Source of the DNA: Vesta saturnalis
Lineage: Eukaryota; Arthropoda; Insecta; Coleoptera; Lampyridae
Length of the DNA: 64,000 bases
Direction: 5' to 3'
Assembly (NCBI GenBank): GCA_036346205.1
Contig: JARFJB010000534.1
Coordinates: 6,828,501 to 6,892,500, forward strand
This document shows, piece after piece, positions 48,112 to 61,321 of this stretch. The notes under the pieces were generated by a model. The model was not told the DNA's origin. It ran no database searches and saw only the letters and a program-made list of their open reading frames with translations. Position 1 is the stretch's first letter, and each line of letters opens with the position of its first letter. Both the position numbers and the translations under genes were made by a program.

Positions 48112-50326
48112 GTTACAACTTAAATATTCCATTTTTCTACATACTACGCACTTGTAAGCGTAGTTAGCTGCAAATTTGTAACCACCCCTTTAACTTCCTT
48201 TACTTTATCTAATTTGAATTCGTGTCAAATGTAATCCCAGACGTTGGGGCAAATTTATAACTAATGTCTAACCAAATCGAGACGTTAGTGTCAGATGTAA
48301 ACTTATCCACTTTATTTATTTAAGGCGCCAAGTGTAAGTACTTAAATAACAGTGCGGTGTTTACTATAAATTTTAACGTGTACAATTGCCTAGTACGAAC
48401 TACAATCGAAGAAAAGTCGTGATCGAGATTTGATTGACTGAAAGATTTCAACAAACAACTAAATTTATTCCCTATAATTTACAATTCTTAATATCTTAGT
48501 CTACGTTTAATTCAACTTAACCCAAAGAAAAAAACATGTAACAAAACAGTTATTTACAAAACACAAACAGGTAGGGGATGATCCTCCAGATCTGGACACG
48601 ATATTGTCAATTACAACACGTTGGTAGTCTCGGGCGTCAGGGTAGTGAGGTATCTATAGTATAACAACCGGAAAGAAGTTTCCACCAAACATATTTAGAT
48701 TACAAAAGTTAAAAAACCAATACAGTATCGATTTTTGTAATAATTCATTCGTAAATCAATTCCTTATTGACAATTTTCCATTATAATTAAATATGATTTT
48801 ATCTTAAAGAGAATAAAATCAATACTCGTAAGTTTTAAGTATTTATGTATATAAAAACTTTATATTTATATACGGATTCAAGAAATAAAGGGTATGAGAT
48901 TTTAAAGAGGATGAACGTTTTCTTTAATGTCGGATAAACTAGTACGTTCACCTGCGTTCAGAGAATCACTTTACTAACAGAATCGGTTTATTACTTTTTC
49001 TTATGTATAGAAAAAGGATAGTTGCGTGTTATTTTCAACGAAAACTTATTTTCCTTTGTAATTGAGATTCTTTTAGATCGTTTCGGGAAAATCCTATTTT
49101 ATGTACAGGACGTATTTTGAGAATAATGATTAAAGAAAATCACAGTCCCTGTTTTTACGTAAACTTTGATCTTTAGGTAATTTACCTGTGATCTGTCTTT
49201 GGACAACTAGATTCACCGGGGATCATCCAAATTGAATCAGGTTATGTCCACAGGCTTTTAGAAATATAATTCACCTAGCGGCCTCTTATTGGTTTTCGAT
49301 ACTCTCGGAAAGGATGAGTTGAGGATACGGATTATAAATAACGTATTAAAATTTGACTTAACACACGGGCGGTCTCCTAGTGTGGTCGCACCTTGGGTAA
49401 ATTAACAGGATAGCTCGATCTCTACAGACCTACGCCTTAGGGACGGACTTAGTAAACGAATCACCTCTAAATTCCCACGCCTTAGGGGATAATCCTTATG
49501 GACAGGTCTCAGTACCTTACGGGAATCACTCCCAAAAGTAAACAGGGGATAGTGAATTTATATGTGTATATCCGCAGGATAGCGCACTAGGGACTTAGTG
49601 TGTGTAATTAGGTATTGTGATGTTTTATCGATATACAAGATCGTACTATACTTCCAGCAAGGACAGAAAGGAAATCTATCACAGCAGGCGGTGTGATAAA
49701 TAATATAGACTCTAAGACTTGCCCCAAGTGGGTCTTAAACTGATGAAGCGGGCGTTGTTAACTAGGATGGTGGACTCAGGAAGACGGACGCGCAGGAACT
49801 AACGGAAGAACTCGCTAAAGAGCAGGCAGGAAGTAACTAATTTCGCATCCTTGCTATAGTTTACATATAATCCGCGGTTCTACGTGATTGGATTAATAAT
49901 TATGACTATTCGCGATCTAACGTGATTGGTTGCAAATAGTAATGATAGTTTGGTGGGGTTCTAGCGCGTAAATCTTCACGATTTCTGTACTACGGATGAA
50001 GGGGTAACCATTTACGTAATGATTTTTATGGATCTCTTTACATACCACCCTTTTCTCTTTTGGAAAAGTCCGGACTACTACCTCAGGCCTAATGCGACTG
50101 CATCTTGTGGCATCATCCTCAGAAGTTCTCCTGTGGGTAATCGTAGTGCTACTATCCTACAATTTCGCTTTACCCGCCAGTTTAACCTACGGGTGTCCTA
50201 ATAAATCGCTTGTGGCATGGAAGGCCCGGTATTTTCCACTTGCATAGCCATATCCGGTATGGATATCGTGGTCTCCGGAAGATCGATATCTAGGCCAGAG
50301 AATCCTACTACCTCCATTCTGGACAA
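48112..50326. other. No gene recognised, GC rises toward the right
   Basis: No coding match. The part from about 49270 is less AT-rich than the neighbourhood and has no recognised motif. The plus-strand frame at 50019-50201 is not a known protein. Confidence 0.35.
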
Positions 50327-50695
50327 TTATTTAGCCATTCCTTTTATCGGCGACGGCGTGTGAGGCGTTCGGGGTAACCCGGATGGTTTTAAAGCGGTGG
50401 GAGACAGTTCCCATTCAGAGGGTGAGCTGGATCGGGGATACACAGGGGGTGACGGAGTACGGTGAATTGGGCCTGGCGGTCTATTAAGATCAGGTTCAGG
50501 ATCAGGAGATGGTGGTGGTGGATTTCGGTAGGAATTTTGGGAAATAGGATTATAGGATAGGTATAGTTTTGGGAGATTTTCGGTGCCGTGAACGCGGCAT
50601 CGCTCCGGGCACCATGGTCGGATCGTGCATTTCTTCCTTTTAATCGCGGTTCGCTTTGCTGGCCTTACTGGTGCCACACTCTTATCACACTGCAT
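50327..50695 (-). CDS. Unrecognised proline-rich reading frame
   Basis: A minus-strand frame of about 122 codons from the first ATG (MQCDKSVAPVRP) or 132 codons from an upstream TTG. The first third is basic with several cysteines (KRKKCTIRPWCPERCRVHG); the rest is rich in Pro and Ser (NPPPPSPDPEPDLNRPPG, TPSPPVYPRSSSPSEWELSP). A TATA-like GTATAAAAAG lies 20-30 bp upstream of the ATG on the minus strand, and the surrounding DNA is GC-richer than its neighbours. It may be an exon, a gag-type fragment or chance; I recognise no domain. Overlapping plus-strand frames at 50588-50990 look less protein-like. Confidence 0.25.
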   Translation of the reverse strand: MQCDKSVAPVRPAKRTAIKRKKCTIRPWCPERCRVHGTENLPKLYLSYNPISQNSYRNPPPPSPDPEPDLNRPPGPIHRTPSPPVYPRSSSPSEWELSPTALKPSGLPRTPHTPSPIKGMAK

Positions 50696-51080
50696 TTCGC
50701 CTCCATCTTTTGTCTTTTTATACAAAAATTTTCGCGGTTCTTGTGTTCGATTTATTTTATTGGTGCATACGCATGGCGTGAGCGGACAAGGACCAATCGC
50801 GCGTTCGTATTATCGGTTTTCACGGAAAGGATTTATTCTCTTCCCGTTTTTCCAGAAAACATTTAACGCGGGAAGATATTGTTCGTCAGGGCCGTTTATT
50901 CCTCCCAGACCGGCGTTGATTTGTGCTTGCATCGGAAATTTAACTCCTGCTACCCCTAGTTGCTTCCTATCCAGGTGGAGCGTAGCTTAGGCATATTGTA
51001 AAAAATCTGATCCGAGGATCATCATTATTGTTGTTTATACTTCTATACATTCACTGTTTTATATTGTTTTAGTTATCGCA

Positions 51081-51482
51081 TAGGCATCCGTGCGAAGAAA
51101 TGGTATTGGCCCATATTTACGTATTTTCTAGACGCAGCAGTGCAAAATGTTTAAATTGTCTATCGAAAGACCGGTCGAAATACATCAGCATTAGAAAATA
51201 TTCTTATATTATCAATTCCTTTTTTATTACAATTTAATATATCTGACAAGATTCCAGAATCCTCCGAGCCAGGGTGGTAGACCATCTACTTCTGTTGGTG
51301 AGAAGTTACGTGTGGCTGCTAACATAAGACAGACTAATCTTGATCGTTACGTAATTCCAGTCCCTGAAGGCAAAGGAAAGCGACGTGCTGCCGCATATTG
51401 TTTCGGAAGACGGAGAACAATGTGTTGTAAATGCCAAGTTGGACTTTGGATAAGTCGTTTTAAACATTTTCATTGCAAATAA
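51081..51482 (+). pseudogene. piggyBac C-terminal fragment, copy 3
   Basis: The plus strand reads YRIGIRAKKWYWPIFTYFLD then AAVQNV, the conserved segment that follows the third catalytic Asp in piggyBac transposases, and after stops GGRPSTSVGEKLRVA and a cysteine-rich end CCKCQVGLWISRFKHFHCK, the C-terminal zinc-binding domain. The Asp motif just upstream is missing and no other part of the gene is visible to the left, so only the last fifth or so is present. A GGG-TTAA junction at 51715-51721 could be the 3' end of the element, similar to the right end of copy 1. Confidence 0.75.
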
Positions 51483-51721
51483 ATAAATTATTATTCTAAA
51501 GGTGATTATTACTGTAAGGTATAATGAAATGAATAAATTTAAAACAATGATTCAGTTCTTAAAACTCGTAAACTAAATCAAACAGAATAGCTCCTAGCGG
51601 GACCTTATGGACCCACCCAATTTCTTTAAGATTCGTGATTTTTTTAAAAACCTTTTTTTATACCAACTATGTTAAACTTAACCAATAAAAACAACTAACA
51701 AACAAAACGATAATGGGTTAA
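51483..51721 (+). repeat. piggyBac copy 3 3' region with TTAA end
   Basis: AT-rich 3' sequence ending GATAATGGG followed by TTAA (51718-51721), comparable with TTTAATGGG-TTAA at the right end of copy 1. The left end was not identified. Confidence 0.45.
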
Positions 51722-52670
51722 TATTGTTTTATGAAGGCATAAGGTGACTATTTACTACTAATGTTTGGCATAATTTGATTTGTCTATGTGTTAATTAAAT
51801 AATAAGTAATTAATGTCAAGAAACGGCTTTAATTAAAGTCTTCTCAGTTTCAGACGATAGTGTTGCATATAAACGTTTTGCCAATTAACTATAAATTTGC
51901 TTTTGTACATAAATGTAACGTCCTTAAGCCCCAATTGCAATTGGTGAAAATTTACAAAATTACAGATAATGGGCACATACTTACATTGTCGGTTTTGTGT
52001 GAAGGTATATTTTACATTTTACTTAAGTACAAATGTAAATCTTCGATAAGAACTCACATCGTTTGTACGATGTGGTACAATATAAAGGAGTAGTTACGAG
52101 ACTACTATGTCTATTATGTAGAACACCCGTGATTATCGTTGTCGTTGACAACGCTAGATTTTACCAACCTAGCAGAGACGCACCATCGGCCACCGCTATA
52201 CCAAAGTAAAGACGGCAAATGAGTCCTTCGACGTGGATCTCCCCCAACGACTACATATTAAAAGCGTCTGTCTACGCCGCTCCTGACCTACAACGCGTTT
52301 ACTACTTTGGAAGAGTTCACGAACAATCCAGCAGCCATAGACCAGACGATACCAGGAAAAAATAGCCGCCGGTAATCCGTTGCCAGAAGGGCAACTGAGT
52401 CGCTTTCTCCCGAGAACTGTATCTACAAAGGATCGTCTTCATGACGCCTAAGCCATTAGCGAGAAAATCCGGATTTAGCCTGTTTCAAACCAGGACTGAG
52501 GGCATTGCCCTCCACACCACAGCTATTAAGCACCGAGGGATCGTTTGTTCAAGGTGGTACAACGTTGCGTGCTCATAATAGAGCAACGTGAGCTAAGAGT
52601 TATTCCCACGTGATGTTCAAACTTTCAGGATGAAGTAGCAATGACGTCCGAACCCCTTGTGCTAGTACAG
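51722..52670. other. No gene recognised; GC-rich from about 52100
   Basis: AT-rich to about 52080, then distinctly GC-richer, in keeping with an old retroelement. No protein motif could be read in 52100-52670. Confidence 0.35.
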
Positions 52671-52689
52671 CTGCTAACACAAAACGACA

Positions 52690-53065
52690 AGATCGGAGAG
52701 GTTGGACAGGTTGTTTGATTCCGTGTCACTGTCGAGGACTTGCGAAGGAAAACTGGAATCGGGTAGTGTCACAAGTGTCATGGTTTCTACAATGCATGCG
52801 TTGCTGCAGGTTGACGGCCGCTGTCAAATGGTCTGCCAATCACCACAACAATGTATACACGAACCCTCGTACCGGTCGGGCAAAGTGCGTTTACTGTGAT
52901 GGAAACCACGCTGTGATCTACAATGTATTCCCGAAGTTTTCTCTACCTCGCCATCATGCTCGATTTCAAATTAAGCTAGTAATCCTCAAACACAATCAGG
53001 AGGTTGTTTCCCTTTTAGAGCAAACATCCAAAGGTCTAACGCGAAGGACAAGTATTTGGTATTGA
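52690..53065 (+). pseudogene. Possible BEL/Pao gag remnant
   Basis: Two overlapping frames lie in a GC-richer block. The second carries NPRTGRAKCVYCDGNHAVIY followed by FPKFSLPRHHARFQIKL at about 52860-52980. This resembles the first zinc knuckle and following helix of BEL/Pao gag proteins (C..C.G.H..Y.C..F..L....R), though the third Cys position is not a cysteine here. A second knuckle and a protease or polymerase are absent. The assignment rests on one motif and is weak. Confidence 0.3.
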
Positions 53066-56000
53066 TACATTTATTTTTGTTCTGTCAGTTCTACCGTTTA
53101 TTCCACAATACTTATGCCAAGGACGACTGTACTCTAGTGACCTGTTACTAATCGTATCCGCCAACTGGAAAACAACAAAAGGATGCTGAAATTACCTTTA
53201 TAAATAAAACACGAATTGAAATAGAAAAAGCAAAAACAAAACAAATTAACAACAATTAGATTAGTTCATTAAATGTTGAAAGTGGTCTCAATTTACTTTA
53301 ATACATTTGCTTAAACTTGTGTTTAAATGACGTATTATATTATATCTCTTTAAGTATTTGCGACTTAGTGTATGTTTGATACAATTTCGCATCGATTATG
53401 GATTTCATCGTTATATACTAGAGATAACATATATCCCCAAACGTAAAAGTCCAATGTGTTAGATTCTGAGGTACCACTGTCTCGTTCTATCTAACGATAC
53501 AAAAAACGTTCATTTAAATAGTTACGAACTACCTGCCGATAATGTAGAGGCACACCATCTTGCATTAACTACATACTCTGTCTTACAATTAATGGAACAC
53601 CTTCGAGCAGAATAGCTAAACGATTCTTCAAAAATTGTACGCATTTTGAATAGTTTTTTTTTTAAATGAAATAAAGTTTTTCGTTTGTTTATCAAGTTTA
53701 GATGGTAGTTTAAAATTAAGATGTGATTTACGTATTGGCATCGATAGGTATTGAAATCCCTTTTACTAATTTGGATGAGAATTGACAAGTTTTTTTGCAA
53801 ATAATAGTTCGTAATTTTGTAGATAACGCTAAATTGCGCCATTGGAAAATTTGCGGTTACATTAAAATTATTACTTTGTATTCAAATACAGCGTCAAAAG
53901 CAGAAATCGCAGTTCTTAAGAATGTTTTAGACGACAGATCGGCGGTAGCTTTCGATAAAATTTTTGGTCTTAAACAAAAAGTTTAGCTTTTAGATACGAG
54001 GCGTTAAGGGCTAGCGTCGTTATGAAACCATTAACGTACAGGATATCGATTACATTGATAACACCTGCTTGTTGCGATATGTTCTTTTGATGATGCAATT
54101 CTCCCGTATTGACGCGTATCATAAAATTTAAGTAATCCTTTTTATGATTGGTTAAGTAAGAGGAAGGGGAATAAGAAATCAATGTGGTGCTAAGTGAGTT
54201 ATGCAAGAGGAGACTCTTAGTTTAGGCGCAGAGGCGTCAACATGTTACCGTTACCACCTCTGGTGAATGATCACGAAACGGCGTTACCCTGGCCCGTGTT
54301 CAAATAACTTCCGTTAGTAGGGACAATTTTACCAATCAACCCGTTGGAGGGATTTTGTGTCGTGCAACCAACACGTGACTGTTTTATCGTTAAGTGCAGT
54401 TTGTCCCAAGAGACTTTGTCGGAAATCCAATAAGGAGGTGTTGAGAGTTACATTCGAGTGCTCTCCCTGTTCTGGGGAGCAGTAATCGTTATTGTGCGGA
54501 AGAAATAAAACGCCCGTTCCTAATTTCTGGACATTATGTTCATAGCTCGTTGGCAACGAAAAACGCTGTATATAATTAAGCTTTTCTGGTAAAATCGTTT
54601 TATCGTTTAAATTTTTAATATAAGCGTGTTCATCCGTGTTATAATCCGCATTTATAAGAGTTTTTTCGATTTGTTGTATTGACTGTTTTGTACCGAAATT
54701 TTAAGTGACGATTGCTTTAAATGAGTAACGCAGATTATTTGTTAATCTATTTGTTGTAAGTGTAAAATTTGCAGTAATACAGCAAAGGCAGACATTGAAA
54801 CTAGCTGGTATCTCCGCATTTTAAGTAAACGATGTGATTTAATATAAAAAAAATTAGTGTAACGATTCTGTTGATATCTCGATGATGGTTTATTCATAAC
54901 ACATAGCTATAGGTAAATGAACTGGTTATTTCTTTAATGTGAACCCCATTTTTTGTACAGTGTGTTACTTAAGCGCATTTAAGTCCAAATCTGATATCTT
55001 TGAATAATCCTTGCTACTCCAGAAATATTCTCAAAATCTTAATTTTGACTACAATGGCGTTCCATTTCACATAAAATATTCGGTCTATTCACACGTTTAT
55101 ATTAGTGACCCATCGATTTCAAAGTTCCAAATGTTGTCGTCCGACATCATCAAAATCGAAATCTGTTTTAACGTAATGATACAATTTTCCCGAAGTAAAA
55201 TATTCATTTTTCCAATTAAATTGCCAAATTAGTTGTAGGTAGATCTTTCCGAAACGTAAAATTCCAAAACTGGTATTTTGCGTTTACCATCACATGTCGA
55301 CTATGAACTATGAGGTCTTGCTGTTATGATGTATTTGATAGTTTGCTGTGAAACCTAAAACTAGATAGATTTTTAATGTGCGCACGAAAAAGTGATTTAA
55401 GTCCTCATGTACTTGAAATATGACCGACACTATTACCTTTGCCATTTTCTCGACAAAGAATTTAAATCTGAAAGTAATTAATGAGCAATTCAAAAAAGTG
55501 AAGTAAAAGGAAAAGTTTTCAAGCAACGCACATAAAAAATAATGGTCTGCTACTACTGTTAATTACAAAACTGTATTTGAAGTTTACCTTAATGTTACAC
55601 ACGCTAAAGCTTTACGCAACAAACAAAGAAGAGAATAAAAATTCCAGCTGACGGCTAAAATATTCACATTCATGAATTATTAATAGCTTTCTTATTTATG
55701 ACAACATTTGTTAGAACGTAACAATTAAAATTTAGATATTAATGCACAGCAAATGAAAGAATACAAAACGTAAATTCAACAGTTACATTTTTCAGCAGTA
55801 CTCATTATTTGAATCACCCAGCATAAAGCGTTTTACTTTACAATCACATCAGTGTTTAGTTAGAATGCGGATCTTCCTATATAAATTACTTATTTTAGAT
55901 ACGGGAGCAGCAACTTCACGGTGATCAGATGCAACTGCCCACACTGTTTTCTTACAGTTAACATTTCCTAATCTTAATCAGTAAAGTGCTCTAAATAAGG

Positions 56001-57145
56001 TACAGAAGAAGCTAAAGTAATAAAAGGAAAAAGTGAGCACCTCAGTACGTATGAATAAGATTAAATATTGATTGAATCTTAAGTAAACGTTTTATAATTT
56101 CAAATACATAACCTCGCCAAATATAACTCTTATCAATGTCTGAATTTTATGTATGTACCACACACTACTAGAAAACCGTATCAGGTTTACAATTGTAATT
56201 CGTTTAATAACAAACCACTTCTAAAGTAATTGTAAGTTGCACTTAAAAGGATTTATCGATACAGAATGCCAATGTGAAGTAATTGAAGATTTAAAAGACC
56301 AATCAGTTGTTGGTAAAAGGAGTGTTAAGATTAAAGTTCTTTTAGAGAAAACGAGGCGAGAGTAGCGCAATCCCTCGAGTTATTTTCCAGCGGGCCGTCG
56401 TAGAACTTGCTCGATATTCAGTAGTCTCGGAGAACTGCTAACCATTCGTTCCTAACCTCAGGTGTAAAGGAAAAGTTCAGATACAAATGAAACAATCCGT
56501 TGCAGCATTGAACTGAAGAGCGACCAAAGGACCAAGACCACAATAAGAGAAAGAAACTCTTGATCTAACGAAAATGGTTGATCAGAAACTTTAATACCGG
56601 TCCAAACGAGCACTACAATATGTAGAACATAGTTTAAAATAGGAAATAATGTAAAACCATTATTCACTTCATGTAATCTCTATTAAGTAATTATTTTATA
56701 GAAATTACAGAAAAATGTTTACCCTATAAATTTCAAACAACGCAATTTTTTCGCGTTTTCTCAAAATGGCTTTCTTTATTGACACAAGAAACCAGAAAGA
56801 AGAAGTCACATGTTCCTTTTTAACAAATGATCGAATTCGGCCGTATCGCGATTTAAAATTTGTATAAAAATTGAAAGTAGGTACCCCCATTGTTGCCAAA
56901 CTTCTAAAAGTTGCCCAACAACAGGTAGAAGAAATCCCCAACTCATATCATACTCAGAGAGACTAGACGTGTTTTGTGATCGCATTTAATAAAAATAATT
57001 CGATAATAAATATGTGTTAAATATTAACAATTGTTCGATAGTTTTAAAACTATAGTGATACATACAGTAGCATGTAGAAGCTACCTTTTAGCGATAAGGA
57101 CGCTTTTGTTAGTGTTTAAATCACTATAATATTAATACGGATATT
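53066..57145. other. Mostly AT-rich DNA, no gene recognised
   Basis: About 4.1 kb without a recognised gene. A less AT-rich patch at about 54200-54560 holds a 75-codon minus-strand frame (54556-54329) without a known domain. Frames at 53522-53842, 53970-54206, 56458-56667 and 56705-56941 are likewise unassigned. Confidence 0.35.
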
Positions 57146-57268
57146 CATATCAATCAGGTAAATATACGTTATTATTGCACATTTATTTTTAATATAAAAG
57201 TGATACTGACTATATCATCTGACCTCTCACATTCTGTGTGAATTTACGAACACAATTATGTCTGTAGA

Positions 57269-58662
57269 ATGTATATCCCTCTCCATTCTCCAAACAATTT
57301 AAACCCGGACCAAAATAATCAAAACCAACCACGACCAATGTTTAAACAACAATTACAACCTCCGCCATTGTTCTTGCAAAGGCCACACCAGCCATTTCCA
57401 ACACCTACTCAACCACCAATGTTTCAACAACCTCTCACTCAACTTTCTGATAACACCCAAACACCAAATCATACTCAATATTACAATAATTCGTTCCCTC
57501 CCCTCCCCGATTCTGCAACCGTCAGGAAGTTATCACAAAATGCTATGGAGGACTCTAGTGACAGTGAACCTCCAACCGCTGCTCACGATTGGCAAGTTTT
57601 TAAAAAACGAAAAAGAGGCTCGAATGACAAAATTAACAATACCCCTGGTACATCTCAAATAACTACGTCAAACAAATTCGCACCGCTTATGAACAAAGGT
57701 AACGAAGATAATCCAAATAACGCAAAAGAGCAAACATATCACAAACCACCACCGATATTCATTTATGGCGTCATCGACATTATCAAAATGAATAAAAACT
57801 TAATTAATATAACAGAAGAAGAAACTTTCCAGTGCAAAGCACTACAAAAACGAAACCGTAAAGATCAACATGGAAAATCCTGAAACTTATAGACAACTCA
57901 TCAAACATCTTAACGATGAAAAAATCATCCACCACACTTATCAGTCAAAAGAAAATAAAGCCTTCAGAATAGTAATTCGTAACCTACACTACTCAATTCC
58001 AATTATGGATATAAAAGAAGAACTAGAAGAGAAGGGACACGTTGTCCGCAATATTATGAACATAGAGTACACAAACATCCCCTTGTCCCCTATGTCGATC
58101 TAGAACCTTCATGAAACAATAAAGAGATCTATAAGCTCGAATACATAGGTAATATGAAAATAACGATCGAGCCTCCACACAAAAAGAATACCCCAATTCA
58201 GTGCCTTCGATGTCAACTCTACGGACATTCTAAATCCTATTGTACGAGACCATTTAAATGAGTAAAATGTGGCGCAGGCCATAAATCAACAGACTGTGCA
58301 AAATCAAATAATACACACCAGCCACTTGTGCCCTTTGCGGAGGTGAACATACAGCAAACTATAAAGGCTGCATTGTCTACAGAAACCTACAGAGTATCAA
58401 AGGTAAACAGAATAACATACACCTACCAACTTCACACAACGAACATACGCAAATACCTAGACTCAACGCACAGAAAGGTGCAATCAGCAATGCTACATAT
58501 GCTAACATCACTGCCAACCCGCACACAACAAATCCTGCCACAGACCTTACCACCCAACTAACCTCTTTCCTAAACGAATTCAAAGCAATGTTTACGCAAC
58601 TAATTAATCAAAACGACATGATACTTAATATGCTGAATACTGTCTTAACCACCAAACCCAAT
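57269..58662 (+). pseudogene. Jockey ORF1 (gag-like, zinc knuckles), broken
   Basis: The first 204 codons are Pro/Gln/Asn-rich (QPPPLFLQRPHQPFPTPTQP), then acidic and basic (VFKKRKRGSNDK), then KPPPIFIYGVIDIIKMNK, the start of the conserved gag fold of jockey ORF1. The frame shifts near 57875 to AFRIVIRNLHYSIPIMDIKE (57960-58020) and shifts again near 58090. Zinc knuckle 1, CLRCQLYGHSKSYC (CX2CX4HX4C), is at 58203-58244. Knuckle 2 is hit by TGA at 58259-58261 exactly at its first cysteine, with VKCGAGHKSTDC following. Knuckle 3, CALCGGEHTANYKGC, lies near 58328-58372 in another frame. A Gln/Asn/Thr-rich tail follows. The protein would bind the element RNA. Confidence 0.8.
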
Positions 58663-58663
58663 A

Positions 58664-61321
58664 ATGGACTTTAAATTCATTCGTATTGCAGAATGGAACG
58701 AAAACGGTCTTGCAAACCACAAGACTGAACTAATTAGCTTCCTAAATGATCACAAAATAGATATTATGCTGGTTTCAGAAACCCACTTTACTGAACGATC
58801 TTTTCTACGAATCCCACAATACTCCATTTACAATACCAACCACCCAGCTGGCACCGCCCATGGTGGATCTGCGATTATCATTCGTAATTATATACCACAT
58901 CACGAGCAACCGCACTATCGAACAAATAAAATACAAGCTACAACAATTCAGGTTATTACGCAGCCTTGGACTCTAAATATATCTGCCATATACTGTCCGC
59001 ACAAAATCGCAGTAAATGAATACGAAGCGTTTTTCCATCAACTAGGTGCCAAATTCTTAATAGGCGGTGACTGGAACGCAAAACATACCAACTGGGGATC
59101 GCGACTAACTACTCCTAAAGGCAGAAACCTGCAGCAAGCTATCATAAATCACAACTGTATTCATTTATCTACCGGACACCCAACTTATTGGCCTACAGAT
59201 ACAAATAAGATTCCAGACATAATCGACCTCTTGATTCTAAAAAACATAGCGACTAATTATACTACCATCGAAGCCAATTGGGATCTCTCATCCGACCACA
59301 CGCCCATAATAGTAACCCTAAGCACACACATAACTAGCCTAAGCAAACCTCCCACTCTAACTTCGTCAAGAACCGACTGGAACCTGTTTCGTGAGTTCAT
59401 AAATGATCATATCAACCTCGGTATCAAACTACAAGAACCTGATGACATTGATGCTACAGTTGACTACTTTACCAGAGTACTACACGAGGCTGCGTGGAAA
59501 TCCACACCAACCGAGCCCCCTGCAACTGCATTTCATAATAACACTCCGCTATTCATCAGACATCTAACTGCTGAAAAAAGGAGAGCCAGATGTAAATGGC
59601 AAAGAGGCCGAAACCTCATAGATAAAATCGAGTATAACAGACTCACAAGACAACTAAAAGCAGCGTTGCATAACATACGCAATACTGAATTTGAGACATA
59701 TATCACCAGCTTGTCTAAATAGGATCATTCCGTTTGGAAGGCAACTAAGAAGTTTAAGCGACCTACTGCACATGTACCCCCAATATGCAAGGTAGATAAT
59801 ACATGGGCAAAAACCGATAATAAGGAAGCCAATACCTTCGTTACACACCTTGCCGAGGTTTTCCGCGTACCACCGCCGCAAGCTAACAATGTCCACGATG
59901 CCATGATAATGAGTTTCCTCGATAGTCCCTGTCCAATGACACTACCCATTCACTCCTTCTCCCCATCAGAAGTTAAGCAGGAGATAACAAGATGGAACAA
60001 CTATAAGGCACCCGGTTTTGACTTAATTACTAGTAGAGCACTCAAAGAGCTGCCTAGGAAAGGTCCCGTTATGCTTACAACAATATATAATAGTATGCTA
60101 CGATTGGCCACTGACCTGGAAATTCGCCCAAATTATACTAATTTTCAAACCGGGCAAACCACCAAGCAACGTAACGTCGTATCGACCTATAAGCCTTCTA
60201 CCAATCATGTCCAAAGTATTTGAGCGACTGTTACTGAAAAAGCTCACCATAGATGTCAACTTAGATGAAATAATTCCTTCACACCAATTTGGCTTTCGCG
60301 AGCACCATTCCACAATTCAACAGAGTCATAGAATTGTAAATATCATTCATTCGTGTTTGGAAGAAAAGAAATCCTGTACAGCCACCTTATTGGATATTCA
60401 ACAGGCGTTCGATAGGGTCTGGCACAACGGCATCCTATACAAACTCAAACTTAATTTTCCTACCTCTTATTACATTTTACTTCAATCTTACCTGAGCGGC
60501 CGATACTTCCAAACGAAATATAACTCCGAAATATCTTCCTACCATCCTATTAATTCAGGTGTACCCCAAGGAAGCGACCTACGACCCCTTCTCTATCTTA
60601 TTTTCACTGCCGATATCCCTCTCACAAATAACACAAACCTCGCTACATTTGCTGATGACACAGCAATCGTCGCGGTCGATAAAGATCCTGAACATGCCAC
60701 TGAAAAACTACAAACCCACCTCAATCTACTTCAAAATTGGCTCCAGTCCTGGAGAGTGCAAGTCAATCAAGCCAAATCAGCTCAAATTATCTTTACAAAT
60801 AGACACACAGAATGCCCACCTGCATCACTAAATGGGTATTACCGATCTCCAACCAGGTAAAATACCTAGGGCTCACACTAGACAAAAATCTAACGTGGAC
60901 ACAACATATAACAGCGAAGGAAACTCAGATCAACCTAAAACTGCAACAGATACACTGGCTACTAGGCCGTAAATCGAAGCTTGGAACAGGAAACAAAATA
61001 TTACTTTATAAATCCATACTAAAACCGATCTGGACGTATGGTGTCCAGCTTTGGGGTTGCGCAAATCCGTCAAATACGAAGATTCTACAAAGAGTCCAAT
61101 CGAAAGTCCTAAGGATGATATTCGATGCCCCTTGGTATGTTAACAATAAAACCCTACACGAAGACTCATACATTCCGTTCGTAGAAGAAGAAATTCGCAG
61201 ACTAACCACCAACTATTTAGACCGGCTTGAAGGCCACCCTAGCCATCTGGTCAATCAATTGAGAGATCCACCCGTGGTCAGAAGAAGACTGAAGCGACGA
61301 TGGTCAACCGACAATAATTAA
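58664..61321 (+). pseudogene. Jockey ORF2 endonuclease/reverse transcriptase, broken
   Basis: From ATG 58664 (MDFKFIRIAEWNENGL) a 352-codon frame encodes the apurinic-type endonuclease: LVSETHF, GGDWNAKHTNWGSR and SSDHTPI carry the catalytic residues. A TAG at 59720 interrupts it in frame (LSK-stop-DHSVWKATKKFKRP). The reverse transcriptase then shows YKAPGFDLITSRALKEL, a frameshift near 60105 to PGKPPSNVTSYRPISLLP, HQFGFREHHSTIQQSHRIV, TATLLDIQQAFDRVWHNG, SGVPQGSDLRPLLYLIFTAD and FADDTA (60648-60665). A second frameshift near 60815 leads to VKYLGLTLDKNLTWTQHI and the C-terminus ending RRRWSTDNN at 61321. No RNase H follows, as in jockey. With one stop and two frameshifts it is a lightly damaged copy. 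Confidence 0.88.

Noticed and set aside
48513..48525. TTAACCCAAAG as the left end of piggyBac copy 3
   Set aside because: No piggyBac coding sequence follows for 2.5 kb and the match beyond TTAACCCA is poor.
54329..54556. A host-gene exon on the minus strand
   Set aside because: The frame is open for 75 codons in a less AT-rich patch, but I see no domain, no convincing splice sites and no continuation.
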